Part shown: positions 1 to 11,056 of the stretch, piece after piece
Numbering within the stretch: position 1 is the stretch's first letter
How the letters are laid out: every line of letters starts with the position of its first letter
DNA from: Ophthalmolycus amberensis
Lineage: Eukaryota > Chordata > Actinopteri > Perciformes > Zoarcidae
Length of the DNA: 64,000 bases
NCBI GenBank assembly: GCA_024529925.1
Contig: JAFEUB010000798.1
Location: forward strand, 211,001-275,000
Direction: 5' to 3'
Made by a program: the position numbers and the translations under genes
The notes under the pieces: generated by a model
Seen by the model: only the letters and a program-made list of their open reading frames with translations
What the model was told of the DNA's origin: nothing
The model's database searches: none

Positions 1-19
1 ACTTCGGAAGCAGGACACA

Positions 20-2640
20 GAGAGTACGTGTAAACTATTGATGTTACGAGATGTGCCGACGCTTCGAAGCGTGTGTCGAGTAATGGAGGGGGCGTTTCCT
101 CGAAGCACGTATCGAGGCTTGCTTCATTTAGGGGAGGAGCCAAAATGATGACGTCCGAAGCCTCGCTGCCCGGCTGTACCACGTGACTGCTTCGGGAAGT
201 GGTACAGATTTTGCCGGGAGGTTTGACAGCAATATAAACCCCTCAGGCTCCATTCAAACTGTGGGTTGTTGGTGGAGAGTTGCGGGTCAGTTGAGAGTTT
301 GGATAGTTTGGATAGCGTTTATATAGTTTGGAGAGTTTAGAGAGAGAGAGATAGTTTGGAGAGTTAGGAGAGTGAGGAGAGAAGGATAGGTGATAAGATG
401 GAGCCAGCTAGGAAGAGGAGGATTTCCCCTGTGTGGGAACACTTTGATTTGATAACTCCTAATAAGGTAAGCTAAATCTAACTCTATTTCAGACACATTA
501 GGTTTGCTTATCAAGAACTGTATTTTTCACAGTTTCTTATTTTATTCAAAGGTGAGGTGTTTATTGTGCTCCAAGGAGTTGGGGTACAATAACAACACCT
601 CATCCATGCTAAGGCATTACCGTGCCTTGCATGAGAATAAGGAGGAAACTGGAGCTTCACCCAGCCATGGTAAGTCATTACAATATTACAAATGCACCAT
701 CACAATTTTTCCCTGTTCACTTTTGTTTATTGTGCAAATAAAGACAGGTAACAGACACTGTATTTATTCTCTTTTAACCAGCCACCAGAAAACAAGAGCT
801 GGATGAAGCCCTCGTCTCCATGATAGTGAAGGACACACAGCCCTTCAGTATTGTGGATGATGTTGGATTCAGGGCATTTGTGTCCAAACTGGATCCTAAT
901 TATGTTATCCCTACAAGGCAGGTATGTATGGGTGCATGCATGAAACAAATGAGTACTTTATTGTGTCTCACAGTTCAGCACTATATATTTTTTCCTTTAG
1001 GCTCAGAAGGCCATGGTGGAGGCCAAGTATGAGTCAGCTAAGGAGAAGGCTAAGGCTAAAGTGGAAAAGGTGGCTGCTGTTAGCCTTACTTCTGACATGT
1101 GGACATCCATCAATATGGATGCCTACCTGGCTGTAACATGCCATTTTGTGGGTGAGAAAACCACACTCAGTTCAGTGCTGTTAGGAGTGCAGGCATTCCC
1201 CCAATCACACACTGCTGAAAATATAGCTTGTGTGAAAGCCTCCCTGATGGAGGAATGGGGAATCGCTAATAAGGTGACATGTATGGTCACTGATGGTGCT
1301 CCCAATATGGTTGCCTGTGTGAGAGAGCTGAAGCTTCGGCACCATATTTGCATTGCACACACACTGAATCTGATAGTGAAGAAGGCACTTGACCAGCAGC
1401 CTGTGCTCTCTGGCATCCGGGCCAAAGCACGGAAGCTGGTTGGCTTCTTTAGAAGCAGCACCACTGCTAAGGTATGCTCTTTCCTTTTATTCCAATTTCT
1501 AATAACGCTAATAGTTTGTCTGTGTTCCTACTGCAGTCATTTCATGGCCTACTCATCTGTATCTTTAAAGGAGAAGCTTACACAAGTGCAACTTCATCTG
1601 GGGATGGCAAACATGAAGCTAATGCAAGAAGTGGAGACCAGATGGAACAGCACATATTTGATGCTGCAACGTTTGGTGGAGCAAAGGGAGCCAGTACGAG
1701 CAGCGTTAGCTGGGTTACAACATGACGTCCCCTTCCTAACAGCAGAAGAGTTCAACATTGTTGGAGGGTGCCTTTCTTTGCTGTCTCCCTTCTATGATGC
1801 CACTGTAGAGCTGTCGGCAGAGGAAAATGTGTCTGCCTCCAAAGTTGTCCCCCTCGTGAAGATGCTGGAGCACACCCTTCAGGAAGAAATAACAAAGCCG
1901 GCACCTGCAGCAGCATTGGAAATGGGTAACCAGCTCATCAGGCAACTCCGGGAGAAGCTGTACACTTTGCAGTCGATGAGCATCATGTCTCTTGCTTACC
2001 CTCCTGGACCCCCGATTTAAAGTAATAGGATTTTTCAGCCAAACAAAAGCCACCGAAGCAATAAAACGACTGACCTCCGAGTGTGCCACCATTATACGGT
2101 CAAAACAAAGCAGAGAGGAAATCCCCCAGGCTTCCACCTCTCATGATGTCACAGGAGGTAATCTATTATTTTACATTTTGAGATCAATTATTCCAATGAG
2201 AACACTTAGTAACATGATCTGTGGTTTCCTCTTAGGTAGCAAACTGTGGCATCGTTTAGACACCAGCGTCATGGAGGCACGGAAGACTCAAAATGTAACA
2301 GCAGATGCCACTGTGGAGGTCCAGCGCTACCTTTCCGAGCCAAATATAAGCAGGCTGGAAAAGCTTCTGGAGTACTGGGAGAGGCAAAAATTCCTGTATC
2401 AAAATTTATATAGACTTGCTCTTGCATTTTTGTGCATGCCAGCATCTTCTGTACCCTGTGAAAGGGTGTTTTCAAAGGCCGGAGAGGTTACAGCTGCCTG
2501 TGATTATACACTTGGCCAGTAGGTGGTTTCGTGTGCACATGAAGCTTCGAGAAATGAACCCTTTCTCGAACCAATTGGCTGAAGTGGTTCGATGCCTCAT
2601 GAGGCTTCATCTCACCATCACTAGTAGTTTAGTTATCTTT
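20..2640 (+). mobile_element. hAT-superfamily DNA transposon, near full length
   Basis: A transposase gene (separate entry) is flanked by non-coding ends that resemble each other as inverted repeats: about 32-55 on the left (TAAACTATTGATGTTACGAG) and about 2605-2645 on the right, whose reverse complement reads TAAACTACTAGTGATGGTGAG. Subterminal regions are rich in GAAGCTTCG/CTTCGAAG palindromes. The left 45-215 segment recurs inverted at 11400-11577, which independently marks it as element sequence. Exact ends and target duplication are not resolved because the element starts close to the window edge. Confidence 0.7.
398..2522 (+). pseudogene. hAT transposase with BED zinc finger, split gene, one frameshift
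   Basis: This encodes a cut-and-paste DNA transposase of the ZBED/hAT type. The exons I join are 398-466, 552-669, 782-921, 1001-1471, about 1571-2157 and 2236-2522, all with GT-AG borders. The second exon carries the BED finger (CLLC ... HYRALH). The 1001-1471 exon carries the RNase H-like catalytic start: LTSDMWTS, then VTDGAPNM and HTLNLIVKKAL. Later blocks are RWNSTYLML and, at the end, the hAT dimerisation segment (WERQKFLYQNL ... MPASSVPCERVFSKAGE). Near 1995 one extra base moves the frame: LQSMSIMSLA continues as TLLDPRFKVIGF only in the next frame. The C terminus stops early after SKAGE, without the usual RNRL/FLNKN block. It is therefore probably inactive. It could be a domesticated ZBED-like gene, but the frameshift argues against that. 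Confidence 0.8.
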
Positions 2641-2830
2641 AACTAAAATGATTGAATATATTAATAGTGCTGTAGGTGTGTGGAAATAAACAAGGAGTCG
2701 AGTATTCCCTTTGGCTGCACCTTGTGGCCGTTTATTTCCATCCATACAAAACCTAAAACACATTCACTTCCTGTCACCCTTTAACCCCCTCTGTCACCAG
2801 GGTTACGCCCCTTTCCTTAAAGCTTAGGAG
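2641..2830. other. Spacer between hAT element and cassette copy A
   Basis: No gene or recognisable element is seen. The sequence is AT-rich at first, then CT-rich, and ends where the 8.5 kb direct repeat begins (GTGCTTTC at about 2830). Confidence 0.4.
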
Positions 2831-3150
2831 GTGCTTTCTCGCCTCGCAGGTTTCTGTGGATCCTGGTTATACCTGGACAATGGTCTTGCCTCCTGCCGTG
2901 GTTCTGTCATATGTGTTGCAACTCTGTTATGCTGTTCATTTTGTACACATGACATCTATTGCACTGTTGTCCATCCTGGGAGAGGGATCCCTCCTCTGTT
3001 GCTCTCCCACAGGTCTCTCCCTCTTTTCTCCCCGTTAAAGGGTTTTTCCTGTTCCAATGTGAGGGTTCCGGGACAGAGGATGTCGCATGTGTACTGATTG
3101 TAAAGACCTCTGAGGCAACTTTGTAATTTTGGGCTATACAAAAATAAATT
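2831..3150 (+). repeat. Dispersed fish retroelement 3' end (copy A)
   Basis: The block contains GGGAGAGGGATCCCTCCTCTGTTGCT, a 'CCCGTTAAAGGGTTTTTCCTG' region and an end reading TTGGGCTATACAAAAATAAATTGAATA. I recall this consensus as a very common non-LTR-type 3' tail in acanthomorph genomes; the family name was not verified. The same block opens copy B at 11883-12206, so the duplication boundary lies at or inside this repeat. Small ORFs within it are not genes. Confidence 0.55.
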
Positions 3151-3905
3151 GAATAAGGTAAAAACTGTCAACTGTGTAAAAATACTGAACAAGAGTAAAC
3201 TAAATGGGAGAGCTGGAACCAGTTTTCGGAGAGTCCAACCATCCTTTATTTCCATCCCTCTCTTTCTATCCGTCTGTCTACTGTAATGTCATGAGGAGTC
3301 ACTAGGGCAGGCTAGGCGAAGGTGGTGCAAGGTAATTAACAAAAATCAAAGGTTCCTAGAAAACCTTTATAGCCCTAGCCCTATTTTTAGTCCTGTGCTC
3401 GAAAATTGCATTCCCATACTCAGAGTCCCCAGCTCTAACTACAAGGTCTATTTTAGTCATTTTGATTCCAGAATACAGGTAACACTTGTGAGATGTGGTC
3501 AATTATGTAATTGTGTATATGTTACTGGTTAATAACTGATACACTTATGGCACAGCTCAAACTGAAAAAGTTTCATGGTCGCCTGAAAAAAAGCACCTGC
3601 ATTGAACATTTTTTTTTTGTTGAAATAATGCCTAATGAACCCTAAAATCACTCCACAGTCATACCACAACAGGTTTGTAGTCTGTCCAAGCAAATTTTAC
3701 TCAGCAGGCCAGCATAAAATGAGGTCTGAGTACAGAATTTCAAACAAAATTCAGATTTTCGGAACCAGATTTTGCGCTGCTCTATTCTAATTTTATATAC
3801 TATACAACTACATATTAACTATATATTCACTTTCTTTATCACTAAGAGTGTTCAATACATCGTAATAAAGCAGTTTGCAATAATTTTCAGTTATTTCCAG
3901 ATGTC
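3151..3905. other. Non-coding, duplicated sequence (copy A)
   Basis: AT-rich sequence without convincing coding potential, repeated in copy B at about 12207-12955. Nothing recognised. Confidence 0.4.
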
Positions 3906-4279
3906 ATGTGTCACGGGAGTTCACAGGTAGGACCCAAACGCAAGACCACAGGAGACAGGAGTTGATATAAACAGGTTTTATTTAGCCTGAATAAAGAGGA
4001 CAGGAAGGTGTGGAGCCCGTGGTCCGACACCAGAGAGTAGGCAGATCGACGGTGTGAGTCCCGTGGCTCGACACCGGAGGGCTGGTAGCTTGACGGCGTG
4101 TGTAGTCCGTTTAACACCAAGGAGGGCAGAGCGGCGGTGTGTCATCCGTTTAACACAGGACACCTCACCTCCTGAACTGGGACTTCTTAAAAACTGAAGA
4201 AGATATAAAAAGATATTTTTTAAACTTTTATCACCACAGGCTGTAAAAATAAGACGCTCTGCTGGCTTATAAAACAAAC

Positions 4280-4385
4280 CGGTGTTCGAGAGCACAACTG
4301 GTCCGAGAGTCCTCCAGGACGCAGACCCTCAGGACCAGCTGGATCTGTGTGTCAGTGCTCCGAGGTCTGCCGGGCAGACCGGCCT
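4280..4385 (-). pseudogene. Decayed exon of zinc-finger-associated gene (copy A)
   Basis: Read on the minus strand after a good acceptor (TTTCCCTCAG at 4386-4395), the sequence encodes a TQIQLVLRVCVLEDSRT..VLSNTG-like block. I associate it with a conserved segment found in percomorph MSKAEIL-type zinc-finger proteins (..RILEDSQ..VLSN..). Copy A has one extra base near 4292 (AACTGGTCC versus AACGGTCC in copy B) that breaks the frame. The next exon (VQEV-RCPRG, about 4160-4190) is cut off by unrelated sequence. It belongs with the leader exon at 5483-5708. Confidence 0.5.
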
Positions 4386-4454
4386 CTGAGGGAAATTAAC
4401 CTTCTGCTGAACAACAAAATAAATGAACGTGAACTTGTTGTAACTTATTTAAAT

Positions 4455-4680
4455 AAACATTAAAACTAGCATGCTAAGCTTACTGGCATGCTAATATGGT
4501 GCTAAGCTAACTAGCATGCTAAGCTAACTGGCATGCTAACATCGTGCTGAGCTAACTGGCATGCTAACATCGTGCTGAGTTAACTGGCATGCTAACATTA
4601 TGCTAAGATAACCGGCATGCTAACATTATACTAAGCTAACTGGCATGCTAACATTATGCTAAGCTAACTAGCATGCTACA
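4455..4680. repeat. 27 bp minisatellite, GCATGCTAAC type (copy A)
   Basis: Tandem imperfect units reading about GCATGCTAACATTATGCTAAGCTAACTG. Copy B has one unit fewer (13515-13712), and the third copy C has a short version (24675-24785). The unit contains the GCATGC palindrome. Confidence 0.85.
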
Positions 4681-4783
4681 TACTGTGTGGTTTGGTAGTC
4701 CGGGTCCTTCAGGTCTTCTCGTCTCGGTCTGGAGCTTGTTGCCGCTGATCTTCGTCATCTTCGTGATCGAACCACAGGAGGCC

Positions 4784-4870
4784 CAGACTCCCAGTGTCCT
4801 CCACAGCTGGACCCAGACTCCCAGTGTCCTCCACAGCTGGACCCAGACTCCCAGTGTCCTCCACAGCTCC
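4784..4870. repeat. 30 bp triplicate repeat (copy A)
   Basis: Three head-to-tail copies of a unit beginning CTCCCAGTGTCCTCCACAGC and continuing GGACCCAGA. The same triplicate is present in copy B at about 13818-13904. The open frame across it arises from the repeat and is not a gene. Confidence 0.85.
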
Positions 4871-4939
4871 CAGTTCAGTTCATCACAGACACTTCAACTC
4901 CTTTCACTGTTTCAAAACTCTTCTACTGTACATTTTAAG

Positions 4940-5100
4940 TGAGGGTCCGAGTACGGTACTTATACTGTGATGGAGTACTTTTACTGTGACAGAGTACTTT
5001 AAATGTATGGTACTAGTACTTTTACTTTATAATGTGGTATTTGTACATTAACTGCAGTAAAGTGCCTGAATACTTCCTGCATCACTGGTGAAGGAACATT
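4940..5100. repeat. Short AGTACTTTTACT-type dispersed repeat (copy A)
   Basis: Repeated GAGTAC/AGTACTTTTACT motifs with TGTGGTATTTGTAC. I recall this sort of sequence as a common short teleost dispersed repeat; class not determined. Copy B has it at about 13975-14135. Confidence 0.4.
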
Positions 5101-5482
5101 ATATTATTTATATTTTCATAGTTTCACTATAAAGTAACTCACGTGACTGCCGTGACTCCTCCCCTTCCTCCCCCTCACTCAGAACAACCACCTCGAGACC
5201 TTCCTCATCCGGAACCAGGGCTTCGTGTTTTCAACCGGAAGTAAAAGAGAGTGAGACACACATTTAAAAACGAATGGGAACACACGAAGGTCCCGCGAAG
5301 GTATTTCACCGTATTAGCGCATTGATTAGTGGAAAACGGGCATAATTTGTTAAACTGTATGTGTTCCGAATTGTGAACCACATCATCACAAAGTGTGTAC
5401 CCGTATTTGATGTGCTCTGAAGTCTGCAGGCTTCGTCAGGAAGCAAACAAAGTGAAATGATGAACGGAGTTCCGCCACAGAC

Positions 5483-5708
5483 CTCTCCTCTCCAGAGAGA
5501 CACGAGGCTGCAGGAGGACCTCCAGCTGCTTCTTCTGCCGGTCGATCTCCCGCCTGAAGCCCGACGCCGCCTCCTCGTAGCCGGCCATGGTCCTCTCCAC
5601 CACCGCCAAGATCTCCTGAGCGGCCATGGTGAGTTTCTCGGTAACTATACCTCTCAGAATCTCGGCTTTAGACATGTCGAGCGTCGAGGAGTCGCTGCTC
5701 CTCTTCAT
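5483..5708 (-). CDS. Leader exon of MSKAEIL-type zinc-finger gene (copy A)
   Basis: The minus strand encodes MSKAEILRGIVTEKLTMAAQ followed by a charged, helical segment (RREIDRQKKQLEVLL) and ends PRVSLERR at a GT donor (GGAGAG|GTCTGT), reading phase 1. The initiator is the ATG at 5675, or one 11 codons upstream at 5708. This is the first-exon type of fish C2H2 proteins, probably a coiled-coil dimerisation module. Its expected partner exon begins 'G|AT GTT CAG' (DVQ..), and that is what sits at 9495, but on the opposite strand. The exons downstream on the same strand (4280-4385 and beyond) are decayed. It is therefore either an orphan leader or the start of a dying gene. A CpG-richer stretch upstream (5710-5830) may be its promoter. 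Confidence 0.65.
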
Positions 5709-5879
5709 CCAATAAAACAGATTTTAAATGTGTCCCCCACACACACTGGTGTGATTTCACGCACAACAACAATGGAAGATGTACTTCCGGGTTGTGGAGC
5801 GGTGCGGCTGTAAATGATGTCCGACGAGAAACAAAACCAAAGGGAACACTTCATCTGAAAAGTGAATTAAGACAGACAG

Positions 5880-6712
5880 AAACTTTATTATACAGGTAAG
5901 CAATCAGAGTGAAAAATAATATTAAACTTAAAAAGGCACAATATATACAATAAAATATAATAATATTAAATACACTAACTAAACAGTAGTGCACAGTTTA
6001 AATGAACTAACTGATAATTAGTAGTATTGCCTGAACATATCTCATCAGTGGTCGGAACACTCTGTGGCTCAGTCAGTGCAGTGTCCGCCTCATTTCTCGA
6101 TGATGTCGAATTGCACGAAGCCTCCGACAAACCCGCGGTGCTCCCGGCCGTCAGTTTAGCTTCCAGGCTCGGCTCCAGCGCCGGTAGTCCCTCCAGGGCA
6201 TGCTGCGGCTCGGCCTGCAGGCAACCGTAAAACCCTGCCTGGAAAACTAGCGATGGCCCATCGGCCGCTGCACCAGCCCCTCCATTCTGAGAAGGCAGCG
6301 CTCTCCAAACAGCGTCAGGTGAGACGGATGCTTTGGAGCTGGCTTCCTTCCCTGGTGTAGTGTGTAGCGGGCTGGGGCACGGATGAATATCTCCAGATAA
6401 CAGCAGGAACATTGTGATAATCAGAGTCTGTCTTAGCGGAAGTAGAGTTGCTGGTTTCGTGCGTTTCTTCACTCGGTTGTGCAAAGATGGATAAATGAAC
6501 GGTGCTGAAGCATGTCTCACATATCCACATTTGACCATTTCGTGATTTGTGAGTTGGCTTTCCACAACTATAAAAGTTTAGGGGTGGGTTGATGACAACA
6601 GTTTTCAAAACTAACTTGATGTTAGCAGGTCTTATAGAGTTAAAAAGCAATCCATAGACTCCGAGAGCTATGAGTGCTCCTGCTCTACCTGCCACCATCT
6701 TGCATACGGGCG
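5880..6712 (-). mobile_element. LINE-like 5' coding remnant (copy A)
   Basis: Two overlapping minus-strand frames run from about 6698 to 5975. One has CG..T/WICETCF-like cysteine pairs (YSCGKPTHKSRNGQMWICET). The other has a hydrophobic run followed by LLLSGDIHPCPSP, resembling the hydrophobic-plus-GDxxxNPGP start seen in some fish LINE open frames, but with the NPGP replaced by CPSP. The two frames overlap rather than join. An identical arrangement is in copy B (about 14915-15744). I call it an old non-LTR retroelement remnant; a host gene fragment remains possible. Confidence 0.35.
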
Positions 6713-6720
6713 AGCCTGTA

Positions 6721-8326
6721 GCTGTCTCAATTCAGGGGCTGCATCCTTCGGAGGACCCTCCTTCACGCTCTACGTCGGCCGCGTCCTTTCATAGTTCTTT
6801 CTCATAATATTGTTTTTCTAAATTAATAATCGGTGAATAATTAAATCAGTTATTCTGTTAAATAACTAATTTTCAATCGGTTCTAGTTATAGTAATTAAA
6901 ACAATGTCTTTATCAATAACTTTATTTTATTTCATTCACAGATACATATATATTTACATGTACTTATATATGTATATATATGTGTACATGTAAATATATT
7001 GCAATCCTAATGCAGAGGAAATCAATCAAGACAGTTAACATTAACAACAGCAGCAAAACAAATGTCATCAAACGTGTTTATGAACTTGCAGTAACACACT
7101 TTATAGAGGTCACACCCCCCCTGCAGGCACATTTTCTCCAAAATTGTCCGAATCACATTGACAAAGTGATGAAAAGTTAAAACGTTATCAATGGTGTTCA
7201 CACAAGTATCCAAACCTCAGAGATTGACACAGAAATCATTGACATGGATGTCTTATTTAAATTTAAATAAATAAAATAAAAAGATGACATCACAACTGTC
7301 ATCTCTGTGACAGCACCATGAACACATCAGAAGGATCTACTGGTTGTGTTATTAGTGAAGGCTTTGGACAGGATGAGAGCTCATGTAACTGTAACCTTAA
7401 GTACAGGATGGTCAAATGGAGATATTACAAATGCACCAAAGACTTAATTCAAAGCTACGGTTGCTGAATGTTTGTCCATCGTTCTCCCCTCAGCTCCTGG
7501 CTCCCTGTAACAAAACAAGAACAGAATCAGCAAAATACTCAAATTCAGTGTATTCGTGTAGTTCATCTCAACATTTGTAACTTAACCGGACTTAAAGTGA
7601 TATATCAGGTTCACAACCTGTCTACCTGAGCTCACGTTGGTCTGTTTATGTACATGATATGAAGTAGAAATCATCACAAACTCCGTAACATTTTGTTCAA
7701 CTTCTGAGGTTTGACAGTGAAGTTATTAAAAGTTACTTTCAGGCTTAACTACGGTCGGATGCAGGCAGCCGAGCGTTAATAGCGCAGCGGCTAACGTTAG
7801 TTAGCTTGTAATGCCTTCCTTCGATGTGGTAGCCGTTTCTCAGGCTCCCTCTCCGGAATCGAACCCTGATTCCCCGTTACCCGTGGTCACCATGGTAGGC
7901 ATAGAAAGTACCATCGAAAGTTGATAGGACAGACATTCGAATGAGACGTCGCCGCGTGACTTAACGGATCACTTTAGCACACGTGATGTTATAAGATCTC
8001 TTATTTTGCTTTAACATTAGTGTCTGTGATATTCGAGTGAGTTGAAACCCAGTACTTGCATTTAAAAGTGAATCCTGCCGGCTCCCGCATCACTCGCCGC
8101 CATGTTGGATAAAATAACGTTTTCATCGGCACGCAATGCATCTTGGGATATGGTGGGCCGCGAAGGATACCGGTACATCAGTTGTGTCCTCCGAATCTGG
8201 GGGCTGAAGGCCGCATTCATCAGCTGCATTTGAAGGAGTCTGCGAAAACATGCGATATGGGACAGCCTAGTCGCAGCGCTGTGATGTAACCGGTCGAAGG
8301 ATGCAGCCCCTGAACTGAGACACAGC
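6721..8326. mobile_element. 1.6 kb element with ~30 bp terminal inverted repeats (copy A)
   Basis: The left end at 6721-6751 reads GCTGTCTCAATTCAGGGGCT followed by GCATCCTTCGG. The reverse complement of the right end (8295-8326) reads GCTGTGTCTCAGTTCAGGGG followed by CTGCATCCTTCG. Subterminal copies of CTTCGGAGGAC/GTCCTCCGAA also face each other. No transposase frame is present, so this is a non-autonomous DNA transposon or two solo ends. I could not find a clear target-site duplication. Inside are a TATATA/GTACATGTAAATA palindrome-rich tract (about 6945-7000) and a Kozak-like GCCGCCATG at 8099 leading to a short frame only. Confidence 0.6.
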
Positions 8327-8699
8327 TTGTGTTACTGTGTAAATGAGTCCAATGATCAGTACAATAGGCCTGTACAGTAGACTGTGTCCCAAGATATTCA
8401 GTAATCACTAGTCCACCATGTGTTTAACATTTTGTAAAGCTGTCTGATTCTCTGGTTCTTGAGGACGACGGAGCCTCTCTGATAAATATAGATACAAATT
8501 AAAACCCTGCTGCACTTTAGAGCCCTATTTCACTGTTTGTCATATTTGTAGACGAGCCGTGGACATTAGATAAGGACACTTGTATTTACATATGAGAGAA
8601 AAACACTCCCACTACGTCTGTAGCGAGTGGAAGCAGATATCTGCTGTCGCACATCGACTCAACTCCAAAATACGGCTCTTAATAAAGTAAGGCAAGGCA

Positions 8700-9308
8700 A
8701 GGCAAGGCAAATTTATTTGTATAGCACATTTCAACAACAAGGTAATTCAAAGTGCTTCACATAAAAACCATTAAAAGCATCAAAACACAAGGCAAAAGAA
8801 AAGGAGATTTAAAAACAATTAAAGAAACAGTGTAAGAAATACAATTCAGTAGTAAAATGCAGAAATGCAGGAAATTGATTAATATATTAATTGAATGTGG
8901 TTCAATTAAAGGCAGCAGCAAACAGAAAAGTCTTCAATCTTGATTTAAATGAGCTGAGGGTCTCGGCAGACCTGCAGCTTTCTGGGACTTTGTTCCAGAT
9001 ATGTGGAGCAGAAAAACTGAACGCTGCTTCTCCATGTTTAGTTCTGACTCTGGGAACAGAAAGTAGACCAGTCCCAGATGACCTGAGGGCTCGGGATGGT
9101 TCATAAGGTAGCAGCAGATCAGAGATGTATTTTGGCCCAAAACCATTCAGTGCTTTGTAAACCAACAGCAGGATTTTAAAGTCAATTCTTTGTTGGACAG
9201 GAAGCCAGTGCAAAGACCTCAGAACTGGAGTGATGTGATCCACCCTCCTGGTCTTAGTGAGGACTCGAGCTGCAGCGTTCTGAATCAGCTGCAGCTTTCT
9301 GCAGATGG
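8700..9308 (-). mobile_element. 5'-truncated L2/CR1-type LINE insertion, copy A only
   Basis: The minus strand encodes the C-terminal end typical of fish L2-like LINEs: LHWLPVQQRIDFKILLLVYK, then SSGTGLLSVPRVRTKHGE and FSFSAPHIWNKVP. The element's 3' end is at 8700, with the (TTGCC)n tail and the TTTGTATAGCACATTTC motif nearby. It is flanked by AAGTA at 8695-8699 and 9309-9313. Copy B has the uninterrupted site (AATAAAGTACTGCC at about 17715), so both the boundaries and the target duplication are seen directly. Confidence 0.93.
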
Positions 9309-9494
9309 AAGTACTGCCATTCTTAAAGTAACCGTACTAATGAAATGGGGTATTGAACCGTTTTTTAACAGCAGGGTATTGCGACACTTCTTTAGTATCG
9401 GTATGATGTCTGACACTAGATCTCAGTAACATAATGTAATGATACCAGAGACATCAGTGTGACCTCACAGTTGTCTATAATGTTCTCCCTGCAG

Positions 9495-11056
9495 ATGTTC
9501 AGCCGCTGTTGATGATGAAGGAAGATATTCCCCCTGAGTGGAGCCCCAGCCTGGACCAGGAGGACCCAGAGCCCCTCCACATAAAAGAGGAACAGGAGCA
9601 CCAAGAGCCCCTCCGCATAAAAGAGGAACAGGAGCACCAAGAGCCCCTCCACATAAAAGAGGAACAGGAGCACCAAGAGCCCCTCCGCATAAAAGAGGAA
9701 CAGGAGCACCAAGAGCCCCTCCGCATAAAAGAGGAACAGGAGGACCAAGAGCCCCTCCGCATAAAAGAGGAACAGGAGGACCAAGAGCCCCTCTGCATAA
9801 AGGGGAACCTAGATCCAGATCGTCCTGCACAACCGAATGTTAATGATAAAATGGTTTCTGACTCCTCTGAGATGGAAGTCAGTTTTGATGATTGGCAAAA
9901 GCCTTTGTTAGATTCTGGATCTGAAACAGAGAACAGTGATAGTGATTGGAAGGAGACCAGGGCACCAGATTCTGCTACACATGCTCTGAAAGTTAAGGAA
10001 ACAATTGTAAAGGATGTAGTCTGTAACACCGGCAAGAAATCCTTCAGCTTCTTCAAGTGCAGTAATAGATTTTTCTACAAGAGTTTTCATTCACAGAAAA
10101 GAGTCCAAACGGGAGGGAAACTATTTGGATGTGAAGTTTGTGGGAAAAGATTTACAGTGCAGGGAAGTCTGAAGAAACACATGAGAGTTCACACAGGACA
10201 GAAACCATTTGGATGTGATGTTTGTGGGAAAAGATGTAGAGACCAGGGAAATATGAAGAGTCACATGAGAGTTCACACAGGAGAGAAACCATTTGGATGT
10301 GAAGTTTGTGGGAAAAGATTTACAGTGCAGGGAAATCTGAAGACACACATGAGAGTTCACACAGGAGAGAAACCATTTGGATGTGAAGTTTGTGGGAAAA
10401 GATTTACAGTGCAGGGAAGTCTGAAGAAACACATGAGAGTTCACACAGGAGAGAAACCATTTGGATGTGATGTTTGTGGGAAAAGATTTACAGTGCAGGG
10501 AAATATGAAGAGACACATGAGAGTTCACACAGGAGAGAAACCATTTGGATGTGAAGTTTGTGGGAATAGATTTACAGAGCAGGGAAATCTGAAGTCACAC
10601 ATGAGAGTGCACACAGGAGAGAAACCATTTGGATGTGAAGTTTGTGGGAAAAGATTTACAGAGCAGGGAAGTCTGAAGAAACACATGAGAGTTCACACAG
10701 GTGAGAAACCATTTGGATGTGATGTTTGGGGGAAAAGATTTACACATCAGCGAAGTCTGAAGACACACATGAGAGTTCACACAGGAGAGAAAGCATTTGG
10801 ATGTGATGTTTGTGGGAAACGATTTGCAGTGCAGGGAAATCTGAAGAGACACATGAGAGTTCACACAGGAGAGAAACCATTTGGATGTGAAGTTTGTGGG
10901 AATAGATTTACAGAGCAGGGAAATCTGAAGTCACACATGAGAGTGCACACAGGAGAGAAACCATTTGGATGTGATGTTTGTGGGAAAAGATTTACACATC
11001 AGGGAAATCTGAAGACACACATGAGAGTTCACACAGGAGAGACATCATTTGGATGA
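9495..11056 (+). CDS. C2H2 zinc-finger protein, finger exon, 11 fingers (copy A)
   Basis: A probable nuclear DNA-binding factor of a lineage-specific family. The exon starts after CTCCCTGCAG (acceptor) in phase 1; the first in-frame ATG is 9509. From that ATG (515 residues) the protein has PPEWSPSLDQEDPE, then six repeats of EPL(R/H)IKEEQE(H/D)Q plus a partial one, an acidic-serine stretch, a degenerate finger (CSNRFFYKSFH), and 11 C2H2 units of the form FGC(E/D)VCGKRF..H MRVH with TGEKP linkers. Finger 8 has Trp in place of its second Cys (CDVWGKRF), so it probably does not fold. The helix contact positions (-1,2,3,6) vary little, mostly V/E/H/D at -1 and G/R at 2. The protein ends TGETSFG. 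A two-base loss then makes a stop in what was another finger. No plus-strand leader exon was found upstream. Confidence 0.8.

Noticed and set aside
5975..6565. LLLSGDIHPCPSP as a working 2A-like skipping peptide
   Set aside because: The essential NPGP end is replaced by CPSP, and the frame is a decayed remnant.
9416..10056. Minus-strand and alternative-frame proteins with LLVLLFLFYAEG or GGALGPPVPLLC repeats
   Set aside because: Shadows of the 36 bp EPLRIKEEQEHQ-coding repeat in other frames.
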